From Ianthella basta (lineage: Eukaryota > Porifera > Demospongiae > Verongiida > Ianthellidae), in assembly GCA_964019415.1 (NCBI GenBank), contig OZ025874.1, positions 4,047,196 to 4,111,195 of the forward strand: 64,000 bases of DNA. Direction: 5' to 3'. Below the pieces are notes generated by a model. The model was given only the letters and a program-made list of their open reading frames with translations, searched no databases and was not told where the DNA came from. Positions 53,316 to 61,929 of this stretch are shown here, piece after piece. How positions within the stretch are numbered: position 1 is the stretch's first letter; each line of letters begins with the position of its first letter. The position numbers and the translations under genes were made by a program.

Positions 53316-56300
53316 ACCTACCTTTCATTCCCTTCCTCTCTTGTACTGGAAGCCTTCAAGTACAGCTCCTCCAGTGCTTGGCGGTACTTTGCCTCTAGTT
53401 TAGGTCGGCAAGGCTTGGAGGTGACAGTAAGAAGACCGTTCTCAGCTGTAAACTGTTCAGGCTCAATCAGTACTGCTATGGGGACTTCCCAGCCAGGGAG
53501 GTGGTGGGTGTGAGAGACGGTACGGATCTACACACATACAGTACATATGCAGTGTATGTTAAAGGCATACTGTAGCCATCCGGGGGGAATAACTCACACT
53601 GGACCCTCACACTGGACATACACATGCACGCATACACTTGCACACACTTCCACTTACACAAGTAGGCACACATGCACACTTGTACACACTGAAAACTGCA
53701 TATGTCAATCCCCTCTACACCTACATTTGCACTCATAATCCAACAGCAATCAGACCTCATTCAGTATAAAAGCTCTCAATTCTTCTGTCTTGCATAAATC
53801 TCCATATTGCAAGTCCAAAGGGCCTGCACTCGTGCATGCGTGGCAATGAAGCAAACACAGCAAGAAGATGGTTAACATGCAAAGAAAACATACTGCCTTC
53901 TAATGAACGTATAAAAATACTGGGAAAATTCAGTGTACCTGTTTTGGTGTCCTTCCACCACTTCTCCACAGCTGTCTGGTAGGGAACCACCACAGCGACC
54001 ACATTGGTCCACATGAAGTTGCCATAGATGTAGATCTGCTCAATGAAACCACTGCCATCAGTGAATAGGTCCTCCAGCCGACTGGGGGCTACAAACTCCC
54101 CTTGTGCCAGCTTAAACAGATTCTTCTTTCTTCAGCATACATACAGCAATAGTGGGCACAGAAAATGATACCTACATAGATTAGCTAAACCATTTCATTA
54201 AATACACATTACCCTATATGACTGCACATGTGTGAGTACATTGGCTGGACACACACTGCATGTGTATACCTGTCAATGACTATAATGTTCTCTCCTCTTT
54301 TCTCTACAATGTCACCTGTCTTGAAGTAGCCATCTTGGAACCTGCGACCACAGTAGATGCACAAGAAACCACCATCATCCAATAGTTTGTGCATGTGCAG
54401 ACATATGGCAGTAGTTTGCTAGCCAATATACGATTGGACATGCCCAGTTAAGTAGTAGTAGTAAGTTAAGTAGTAGAGTAGGCAAACTTCTAAATTTGAT
54501 GCAGCTCACAACGACAGTCAGGTCCTACATATCGTAATAGCAAAATCCCTTCAAATGTGTTTCTAACAGAGAATGCCATGATAAACAAGGTCAACTTTGT
54601 GTGTTCATGCTGATACAGTCACTGTAAAATTCGCCACAAGGTAGCCTGTTGGATGTATTGTCACTGTAAGCTCCAGTGGTGCTTACTTGTCAGCAGTCTC
54701 CTCTTCGTTCTTGTAGTAGCCCTTGATCATGTAGCCATTCTTGATCCAAGCCTCACCACGAGGTGGATCGTCTGTTGTCAGGTATCCCATCTCGGGCACA
54801 TCCACCAGTTTGAAGACATCAGCACGAAGACTGCCATTAGTAGCCACAGATCCAGCCTAAACAAATGAAAACATAGCAACAAACAGTACATCAAGATTGT
54901 ACCACAGCTAAAGCTCTGTATAAGAACCAGATCAGTTCAACTGCTATACCCAAGGCACTGGTAGTAACAAGGGTTTTGAGCATGACCTCAGCTGGTTGGT
55001 TCATACTGACACCTCCAAGCTTGTCTGTGGATGGTACTGCAGTTCGTCCCAGTGGGCGGCCTCTAGTTTGCTCACTGCAAACACAGTCACTCTCACCACC
55101 ATCAGTCTAAAGCCACACTCAGCGTTAGCCCCCCCATAATCCGCCAAACTGACGAATCCACCAAAATCTGAAACTCCCAATTGTGGCAGATTACAGGGGT
55201 TTCACTGTATATGCAAAGTGGCACAATAAATTCCCAGCTAGCTTTCTGGCCATATGGTATACAGAAACAAAAGCACCTTGAGAAACTGCCTTGTCACACT
55301 AGCTTATAGGGAGGTTAGACAACATTAAAGTACAAAGGTACCTTATACGTACGTACATACTAGAAACCTAAATGCATCAAACAAGCACAACAACGGCCTG
55401 TAGGGAGTCATGGGCAATATCACAGCATGGGATCTGACAGAACTCCAACAAATTAGTCCAGTTACTGACAGTAACTCAAGCTCTATGCCATTTCAAAGAA
55501 CGAGGGACAGTAACATCAACAGCCTATGACATTGTATCTTGGACACATTCACAATTACTTAGTTTTTGGACTGCTTAATTGGAGTCTCATCCATCAAACT
55601 TCCTGCAGTGATCTTGCTCATGATTCACTACACATTATCACTGCACCTGATCAAACAGCTCCATGGAAACAGATAGGGCTTGAACAGCACATTCCACACA
55701 GTACACAACATAGTCAAAATGAACACAGTCCAGATTGGCATGCTGGAACAGAGACATTCTACAGTGCAGAAGCTGCAATCATTGTGACGCTGTAATACTA
55801 TACATTAGTTATACATACGTATACACAATTTTACATGAAGAAAACTTGTGTCAAAGGAGTCTGTGTATTATGTATATGTGATACTTCAGTTAAGAAGGAA
55901 AGAATTCACAGCCGGGCCCAATGGAAGGGGCTATGTCTGAAGACCTTAAGGCAACGTGTCAAATCAAGACTTAATCCGCGTCGTTACTGTCTGTAGACCA
56001 TAGGGCTGGAAAGAAACAACGTATATATAACAGTAACAACGTCAATTGTATCTTGATTCGCCTTTGTATGTAGACCCTTCCATCGGGACTGGCAGCGATT
56101 ACGCTTAGAATTCTTTCCTTCGCAATTGATTCTATGCAGCAAACATCCTGTAATAAAGCAACAAGCTACTTCAGTTGTAATTGCATTATTGTCCTGTGCC
56201 CTTACACCACTACCACACACCTCTGTGGTCCCGTACCTATCCCTAACCCGAGCTTTGGTCACATTTTGTAGGAAGTCCCTCAATGCAAGACTAACAAATC

Positions 56301-57086
56301 CTCCGGTAGTGACAACGACATTGCACCTGTCACCCAGAATATGACAGAACAGTGACGAGGCCATGTTGACAGCTCGGGACTGAGCTGACTCCAACTCCTG
56401 CAACACACACACACGCACACACTAAGGTCAAGCAAGCTGCCCTAGCTCTAAAGTTGCTTCACTGTCTACTACATGACAATTAGTCAAGCCATCATAGGAT
56501 CGTGACAACAACGCTCAGAGTAAAGAAGGTTGTAAGGAGCACACATGTACATGACACAGACACATACGTACACATTCAATAACACACGCACATGGTTTTT
56601 ACACATCGTCTAGTGAGGACATTTGGTGAGATCTAAGTAAGTGGTGAATGCTGTCGTTACAAAGGCACGAATAGGTTCGTAGCAAAGGTTTTAAGAAGTT
56701 CAATTTTTTCACTTTCACCACTTCAAGGGCAAATTGGCCAAACATACCCACATTCACACATACAGTACACAGACACCAAACCACTCACCCACCCACCGAC
56801 CCACCCACCCTTACCTCTCTCACACACAGATACACACATAAGTACAGTATACAAATCGACACACTCCCACCACACCCACCTCAGTTGTTCCATATCCATC
56901 TATGGTCAGTACAGTCACCACATTCTGCAGGAACTCCTTAACGGCATGACCAGTGGGGGCACCACCTGTCACCAGAATGGCACAGCGGTCTCCAAGGACA
57001 TGACGGTACTTGGCATCTGCTTCCTTCACAGCCCTTGTGGCAGCAGGAGATTCAGCTTTGGGCATACCATTGTCACTACCAGCATT
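42103..57086 (-). CDS. Carboxylic-acid-reductase-type enzyme (adenylation, carrier and reductase domains), N-terminal part outside window
   Basis: Such enzymes adenylate an acid, load it on a phosphopantetheine arm and release an aldehyde with NADPH. Coding exons, 5' to 3': 56880-57086 or 56221-56397, then 54687-54856, 54270-54341, 53939-54129, 53756-53823, 53322-53527, 52224-52552, 51890-52135, 51370-51603, 51130-51289, 50290-50394, 48863-49059, 42562-42705, 42103-42311. All phases agree; one intron is GC-AG (51369/51368). Adenylation marks: [60 protein letters not shown]. Carrier: [12 protein letters not shown]. Reductase: [43 protein letters not shown] (Tyr/Lys pair), FVPVDYVAQ. The motif series follows bacterial CAR proteins closely. 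About 845 codons are seen; the first ~300 residues, including the ATP P-loop motif, are missing from the window. Confidence 0.88.
45069..45142. repeat. Near-perfect palindrome, 35-bp arms
   Basis: Arms tatgttgtgca...gttatgaag and complement, 4-nt loop, one or two mismatches. Would extrude as a cruciform or fold as a long hairpin in the intron RNA. Confidence 0.9.
47520..47770 (+). repeat. Tandem duplication, ~120-bp unit
   Basis: Two diverged copies share gtttgaag(t)cattatca, aaaacatgt, gggtcaacatt-gctttgt and tggctggac-gagctat. The plus-strand open frame through copy 1 is not conserved in copy 2, so it is not taken as a gene. Confidence 0.7.
48335..48363 (-). ncRNA. Hammerhead-like core, degraded copy
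   Basis: The minus strand reads CTGACGA, a 14-nt stem II region, GAAAT and GTC. The core letters are conserved, but helix II is weak (AG/CU) and helix III would be A-U plus U-G, so activity is doubtful. Confidence 0.3.
48655..48843 (+). repeat. (CCCACA)n and (CA)n microsatellite
   Basis: Hexamer-rich CCCACA sequence followed by ~45 CA units, just downstream of the reductase exon 48863-49059. Confidence 0.95.
52556..52630 (+). repeat. G-rich (GGGGA)n tract next to a splice acceptor
   Basis: More than ten runs of four or more G separated by A on the plus strand; the coding (minus) strand is the C/T-rich polypyrimidine tract before the exon at 52552. Strong G-quadruplex potential on the template-opposite strand. 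Confidence 0.9.
52790..52975 (+). repeat. (CA)n / (CG CA) microsatellite
   Basis: CA repeats mixed with cgcgcg and gcacgc blocks. It shares the flank aacacaaacacacccacaccc with the tract at 53.05 kb, so the two are duplicates. Confidence 0.9.
53055..53314 (+). repeat. (CA)n microsatellite, duplicate of the previous
   Basis: Same flank and internal ctctccctta block as 52790-52975, ending 7 bp before a reductase exon donor (53321). Confidence 0.9.
54895..55087 (-). other. Open stretch in reductase intron, unassigned
   Basis: The minus strand is open for ~64 codons ([18 protein letters not shown] and later [17 protein letters not shown]). It lies between two exons that join perfectly without it, so it is not needed for the enzyme. 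It may be part of a dispersed repeat. Confidence 0.25.
56221..56397 (-). CDS. Reductase adenylation exon, version 2 (possible alternative exon)
   Basis: Homologous to the exon at 56880-57086: [17 protein letters not shown] and RYGTTE occupy the same places, it is also phase 0 at both ends, and it has a GAG|gtgtgt donor and a gtgtgttgcag acceptor. Including both would duplicate the A5 region, so they are best read as mutually exclusive exons, or this one as a duplicate in decay. GGAP is changed to TTGGF. Confidence 0.6.
56880..57086 (-). CDS. Reductase adenylation exon, version 1
   Basis: Acceptor ttgctttgctag and donor GAG|gtgggt, 69 codons, phase 0 at both ends. It contains [20 protein letters not shown] and GYGTTE, close to the family consensus. 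It joins in phase to AGSVATNG at 54856. Upstream of it lie only a CA microsatellite and the ADAR array. Confidence 0.85.
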
Positions 57087-57169
57087 CTAGCAAAGCAAGG
57101 GGAGTACTTGTTTTAGAATCTACCTGTTTTGCTATCTACTGTATGTACATACACATAGCTGTATGCATG

Positions 57170-57246
57170 CATGCACACACACACGCGCGCGTGCACACAC
57201 ACAGACACACACACACAATATATATACACACAGTGCACACACACAT

Positions 57247-57342
<96 letters not shown>

Positions 57343-57364
57343 CGCATGCACGCACACACACACA
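57170..57364 (+). repeat. (CA)n microsatellite truncating an ADAR copy
   Basis: CA repeats with cgcgcg and tgcatgcatg blocks. The copy-3 ADAR-like reading frame ends exactly at its right edge. Confidence 0.95.
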
Positions 57365-57365
57365 T

Positions 57366-57554
57366 AGTTTCATAGCACCTCTCCAAATCAGACTGTACTG
57401 TTGCATTGCTAAAGTGGACTTCATAACGCAGGCCAAGCGCCTTGAGGGCTGCCCTAGTTGCTGAAAGTATGGCACCTTGCATAGACACTCGTCCGTCACC
57501 AGTGTAGCTCTTGCCACCCACTGACATAGTCATTTTCCATCCCTGGCGAGACAT
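57366..57554 (-). pseudogene. ADAR-like copy 3: 5' stub
   Basis: Starts MSRQGWKMTMSVGGKSYTGD and is nearly identical to copy 2 (58985-59162), including ~100 bp upstream of the ATG. Homology stops near codon 63, where the sequence runs into the CA microsatellite. Only the first half-domain and the start of the next helix remain, so it is a truncated duplicate unlikely to make a functional protein. Confidence 0.8.
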
Positions 57555-57895
57555 TGCCACTGTGAAATCTAGCACCACCAACACTGCTGAGGAATGGGGT
57601 TCTGCGCAAACTAAGGCTTGGCTCAACTACAATGTTCCTTAAGCACCACAGAGAGGGGTGGATATTGTTTTAGGAAGGGATTCTCCCGGTAAGATGTTAA
57701 GTAAATTCAATATTGATCATGAATCTCCTTACCCTTTCATTTACATCTACCTATATTAACTGTATGCTTACATTCTATTTAAGTGAATTCATTGTCACTA
57801 TGAATAAGGATTAGGCTTTGCACAATCAGCAGTTCCATGGCTCACATCTTCCCACACATCTATGCATGTGTAATCACCATCACATGAATGAAACT

Positions 57896-58145
57896 ACAGT
57901 GCTGTTCAACTCCAGTCTCTAAACAGGAAAGGAGGCAAATTCAGGTCATCTATGGATGCATTAGAATTGAAGCATGCCTCAAACTTGTGTTTTCACACTG
58001 ATAGCCTGCGGCACCTTGTTTAACCTCTTCCCTTCTGTCAACAGGAAAGAGTGATACCCAACAGATGGCACAGACCCTTGTCGACGCCTACCACATTCGC
58101 ACAAGCCGGCAGGTGTATAAATCAATTCTTCCTTCATTGCAGTAA
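57896..58145 (-). pseudogene. Decayed ADAR deaminase C-terminus behind copy 2
   Basis: Aligns by eye with the last ~65 codons and 3' flank of the intact ADAR (61895-62180): KEELIYTPAGL against KEEMIETSTGL, a shared gttaa-caaggtgcc block, the end region aatg-atccata, and the flank agagactggagtt-aacagca. Frames are broken. It shows that copy 2 descends from a whole-gene duplication. Confidence 0.75.
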
Positions 58146-58331
58146 CAACAACAATAAATGAGTACATATAGTTACTTTCCAATAATACAAAAGTGCTCAT
58201 TGGCTACACTACTGTACATACTGGCCACACCATCACTACATGTGCACTACAATGTTACCTATGTAGCATGCAAACAATGGATTAATGGTTATGGGTGGCT
58301 GATGCTACGTAACTCAGTATCCACGTCAGTG

Positions 58332-59162
58332 TCAGACTACTGCAGGCAGTCTGCATGAGCGCTGCACACGCATTTGGGCACGGCCATTGGCATTGGTATT
58401 TCTATGATAATACCTGTGGGTGGTGTTGACAACTTGCATTGCTCTCCTGCTGTATTGGCGAGATGCAACAAAGATTACGCTGCCTTCATTTCTGATATTG
58501 CCTATGTCATTCTCAGGCAACTCTTCACTGCACCAAGGAGCCCTGTCCCTTCTGCCTCTAACATATCCACCATTATCTGGCAACGAATTACGATTGTGAA
58601 GCCTCCCGTTCACTTGCACACACTGACTCTCGTGTGCAGGCACAATTGGTACCCTGTCAGGGATACTGTTACCAATGCATACAGAATAAGTGGGTTTCCC
58701 TAGCCCTTGCAATTGGCAGAAGCTCAACAACTCCTGAAACACTTGTTCATTGCCAATAATTCGTTGATCATACCCTATTTCCTTCAAAGCCTTTAGAGAC
58801 ACATCAACCATTCCTTGTTCAGCGTCAAAAGTAGGATTTCCTACAAAGCGATCCTCGCCAATAGAAACTGCTACAGAAAACAGGCCTCTCAAACATTGCT
58901 GCTGCCGTCTACCTTCCCGCTGAGGATCAAACCTGCAAGGCTCAAAAGTGTACTTAGGCTGGTTCCACTGCATGGTTTCACAGAAACTCTCCAAATCAGA
59001 CTGTACTGTTGCATTGCTAATGTGGACTTCATAACGCAGGCCAAGCGCCTTGAGGGCTGCCCTAGTTGCTGAAAACATGGCACCTTGCATAGACACTCGT
59101 CCGTCACCGGTGTAGCTCTTGCCACCCACTGACACAGTCATTTTCCATCCCTGGCGAGACAT
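58332..59162 (-). CDS. ADAR-derived dsRNA-binding protein, copy 2 (276 aa, no deaminase)
   Basis: Starts at ATG 59160-59162 with MSRQGWKMTVSVGGKSYTGD, collinear with the ADAR N-terminus. Residues ~1-40 match a C-terminal half of a dsRNA-binding domain, ~48-135 a second unit (SFCETMQWNQPKYTF, then VAVSIGEDRFVGNPTF), and ~140-170 the start of a third (FQELLSFCQLQGLGKPTYSV, compare SLIRFCKSQGLGEPVYML in ADAR). Homology fades after IPDR; the remaining ~100 residues form a new basic tail (RGRRDR, SRRAM, NTNANGRA). No HAE/PCG deaminase motifs. The copy-2 unit lacks typical Lys residues of the third helix, so RNA binding is not assured. The 5' half resembles copy 3 and the 3' half copy 1. Confidence 0.78.
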   Translation of the reverse strand: MSRQGWKMTVSVGGKSYTGDGRVSMQGAMFSATRAALKALGLRYEVHISNATVQSDLESFCETMQWNQPKYTFEPCRFDPQREGRRQQQCLRGLFSVAVSIGEDRFVGNPTFDAEQGMVDVSLKALKEIGYDQRIIGNEQVFQELLSFCQLQGLGKPTYSVCIGNSIPDRVPIVPAHESQCVQVNGRLHNRNSLPDNGGYVRGRRDRAPWCSEELPENDIGNIRNEGSVIFVASRQYSRRAMQVVNTTHRYYHRNTNANGRAQMRVQRSCRLPAVV

Positions 59163-59483
59163 TCCCACTGTAAAATCTAGCACCACCAACACTGCTGAGA
59201 AAAGGGGTTCTGCGCAAACTAAGGCTCTGCTCAACTACAGTGTTCCTTAAGTACCATAGAGAGGGGTAAATTTTCTAGGAAGGGGATTCTTCCTGGTAAG
59301 GGGTTAAGTAAATTCAATATTGATCATGAATATCCTTTAGTTACATCTATGCTTACATACTATGTACAGTGAATTCATTGTCACCATGAATAAGGATTAG
59401 GCTCTGCACAGTCAGCAGTTTCATGGCTCACATCTTCTTACACATCTACACATGTACATCACTGTCAGACCACACAAGTTAAA

Positions 59484-59733
59484 CTGCAGTGCTGTTCAAC
59501 TCCAGCCTCTAAACTGGAAAGGAGGTAAATTCAGGTCAATAATGGATGCATTAGAATTGAAGCATGCCTCAAACTTGTGTTTTCACACTGATAGCCTGCG
59601 GCACCTTGTTTAACCTCTTCCCTTCTGTCAACAGGAAAGTGTGATACCCAACAGATGGCACAGACCCTTTTTCGACGCCTACCACATTTGCACAAGCCGG
59701 CAGGTGTATAAATCAATTCTTCCTTCATTGCAG
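59484..59733 (-). pseudogene. Decayed ADAR deaminase C-terminus behind copy 1
   Basis: Same relic as at 57896-58145, nearly identical to it, with one extra base and small differences. Confidence 0.75.
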
Positions 59734-59916
59734 TAACAACAACAATAAATGAGTACATATAGTTACTTTCCAATAATACAAAAGTGCTCATTGGCTACAC
59801 TACTGTACATACTGGCCACACCATCACTACATGTGCACTACAATGTTACCTATGTAGCATGCAAACAATGGATTAATGGTTATGGGTGGCTGATGCTACG
59901 TAACTCAGTATCCACG

Positions 59917-60753
59917 TCAGTGCCAGACTACTGCTGGCAGTCTGCATGAGCGCTGCACATGCATTCGGGCACGGCCATTGGCATTGGTATTTCTTTGATA
60001 ATACCTTTGGGTGTTGTTGACCTGCATTGCTCTCCTGCTGTATTGGTGAGATGCAACAAAGGTTTCGCTGCCTTCAATTCTGCTACAGCCTAGGTCATTC
60101 TCAGGCAACTCTTCACTGCGCCAAGCTGCCCTGTCCCTTCTGCCTCTAACATATCCTCCATTATCTGGAAACAGATCACGGTTGCGATGATTCCCGTTCA
60201 CCTGCACACACTGACTCGCGTGTGCAGGCACAATTGGTACCCGGTCAGGGATACTGTTACCAAAGCGCAGAGTAAAAGTGGGTTCTCCTAGCCCTTGTGA
60301 CTGGCAGAAACTGCGCAACTCACGGAACACTTCATCATTTCCCCCAATGTGATGAAGCTGCCCATTCTGCTCCAAAGCCTTTCGAGCTGCATTAGCCTTG
60401 GCATGCACAACCCCAAAAGTGGCATCTCCAACAATACGGTTTTCGCCAATTCTCAGTACTGCAACAAAGATCTGGGCTTCCTGAACTGGTTTCTGCTTCT
60501 TCATGCCTGGTTCGGGAACATAAACAAAAGATTCAACAGCATACTCTGGTGGATTCCAATTCTTGGCTTGGCAATGCTGATCCAAGACATCCTGTATCAT
60601 TTTGTTGCTATAGCAGGTTTCATACGGCAGGCGCAATGCTTTGAGGGCTGCCCTGGCTGACGAATACATGGCACCTTCCACAAACCTCCTTCCATCACCG
60701 GTGTAACCCTGGCCATTAACAAACACGGTCGCTCTCCATCCTTGGCGAGACAT
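59917..60753 (-). CDS. ADAR-derived dsRNA-binding protein, copy 1 (278 aa, no deaminase)
   Basis: ATG 60751-60753 begins MSRQGWRATVFVNGQGYTGD. Layout as in copy 2: half dsRBD, a second unit (HCQAKNWNPPEYAV, then VLRIGENRIVGDATFGVVHA with AKANAARKALEQ, a better dsRBD helix than copy 2), the start of a third unit (RSFCQSQGLGEPTFTL) and a basic tail (RGRRDR, SRRAM, NTNANGRA). It lies directly downstream of ADAR on the same strand. The open frame is kept over 278 codons in both copies although the 5' halves have diverged, which suggests selection. Role unknown; competition with ADAR for dsRNA is an inference. Confidence 0.8.
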   Translation of the reverse strand: MSRQGWRATVFVNGQGYTGDGRRFVEGAMYSSARAALKALRLPYETCYSNKMIQDVLDQHCQAKNWNPPEYAVESFVYVPEPGMKKQKPVQEAQIFVAVLRIGENRIVGDATFGVVHAKANAARKALEQNGQLHHIGGNDEVFRELRSFCQSQGLGEPTFTLRFGNSIPDRVPIVPAHASQCVQVNGNHRNRDLFPDNGGYVRGRRDRAAWRSEELPENDLGCSRIEGSETFVASHQYSRRAMQVNNTQRYYQRNTNANGRARMHVQRSCRLPAVVWH

Positions 60754-60974
60754 ACTATAGCTTTTGTTGGCAATCCGATTTGCACCCAGCAAGCACTCAA
60801 ACAGTCAATAAACAGGTTGTCACACAGAATAAGGCTCTGTGCAGCTACAAGTTCTTTTATGTACTGAAGAAAAAATTTCTTGAAGAGGTAATGTACTTCT
60901 GGGAAGGGATCTTTTCCTAGAGATATCAAGTAAATTCATTGTTTATCATGAATACAATTAGCTTTGGTTGCTTA

Positions 60975-61330
60975 ACTTGCAACTGGCCACCAGTTGTGCA
61001 GCTGGGTGCCCCAATGCATAACCTATGTAGGAGGGCAGCTGCCTGGCTGGGTAGCCAGATGGTAGAGACAACTGCCCAGTTGTGCACCCAGATGATAGGG
61101 ATGGCCACCTTGTTAGGCAACCAAACAACAGCATTTTGCCCAGTCGGGCAACCAGGCAATGGAGAGCTGCCCAGCTGGGAAACTGGGTGATAGAGACAAC
61201 TGCCCAGTTGTGCAATGGATCAATGGAGAGCTGCCTGGTTAGGTAACCTAGTGATAGAGAGCTACAGGCTTTCGGCCTGTGCCATTGCTAAACTGGATAA
61301 CTGATACCACCCAGTTGCCCAACCACCTGG
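60975..61330 (+). repeat. Degenerate minisatellite of palindromic units
   Basis: Units of roughly 35-40 bp built from gttgcccag / ctgggcaac with gatagagaca(a) between. About eight variable copies; related pieces occur at 61665-61735. Each unit can form a short hairpin. Confidence 0.75.
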
Positions 61331-61929
61331 CTCTTGTATTGTCCACTTGCCTTAGTTACCTGGGTACCAACCCCATGATCGTCAGTTAACACAGTTGATG
61401 TAGCCATGGACTGCAAAGGAAGTGCGGGATTCACAGATTTTGTCATTTAACAGTTTCTGCTGTTAGTGGGAAGTCTCAGGGTGCTTTTACTAGTGCCTGT
61501 GGTCATTTCAGTATCGCTTAATCAACCACTAGTTAGGTACCAGGGGGATAAAATATACTGTGACATTGGTGCCTTACTGGGTAGCTGTTGTACAACACGA
61601 CAGTGTGAAAGGCTTTGTGAGCAAATCCTAGATTCAAGAAACAGTGTTTGGTATGATTGCCTAATTATGCAACGAGGCAACTGGTTATACCACAGGGCAA
61701 CCAGTTGCTCAATGGGGCAATGGTTGTGCAATCGTACGGAACATATATATAGTGACATTACGCGAAATCACTGCTATCATGAATAAATGTATGAAGGGTT
61801 AGAGTACATTACAAGATAGTAGTAATACTGTAAATGTTGTCACTGCCAGCGTTTGCAGGCCTATTTCTACATACACATTACCTATCAAATATGTATCACT
61901 CAAACTACAATGCTGTTAAACTCCAGTCT
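61331..61929. other. Intergenic, 3' of ADAR
   Basis: No supported gene; contains the ADAR 3' flank and scattered minisatellite-like pieces. Confidence 0.4.

Noticed and set aside
54895..55087. Open block as an extra reductase exon
   Set aside because: The exons on either side already join in phase at a conserved site (YGTTE-AGS), and the block shows no adenylation motif.
55526..55795. 89-codon plus-strand frame in a reductase intron
   Set aside because: No domain, no codon bias that I can see and no splice context; treated as chance.
58158..58358. Plus-strand frame opposite the region between copy 2 and its relic (also at 59749-59949)
   Set aside because: It is antisense to the duplicated ADAR-copy DNA; its conservation is explained by the recent sharing of this segment.
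59163..59234. N-terminal extension of ADAR copy 2 (and similar ones on copies 1, 3 and ADAR)
   Set aside because: The extensions begin with TTG; the first ATG gives the same MSRxGW start in all copies.
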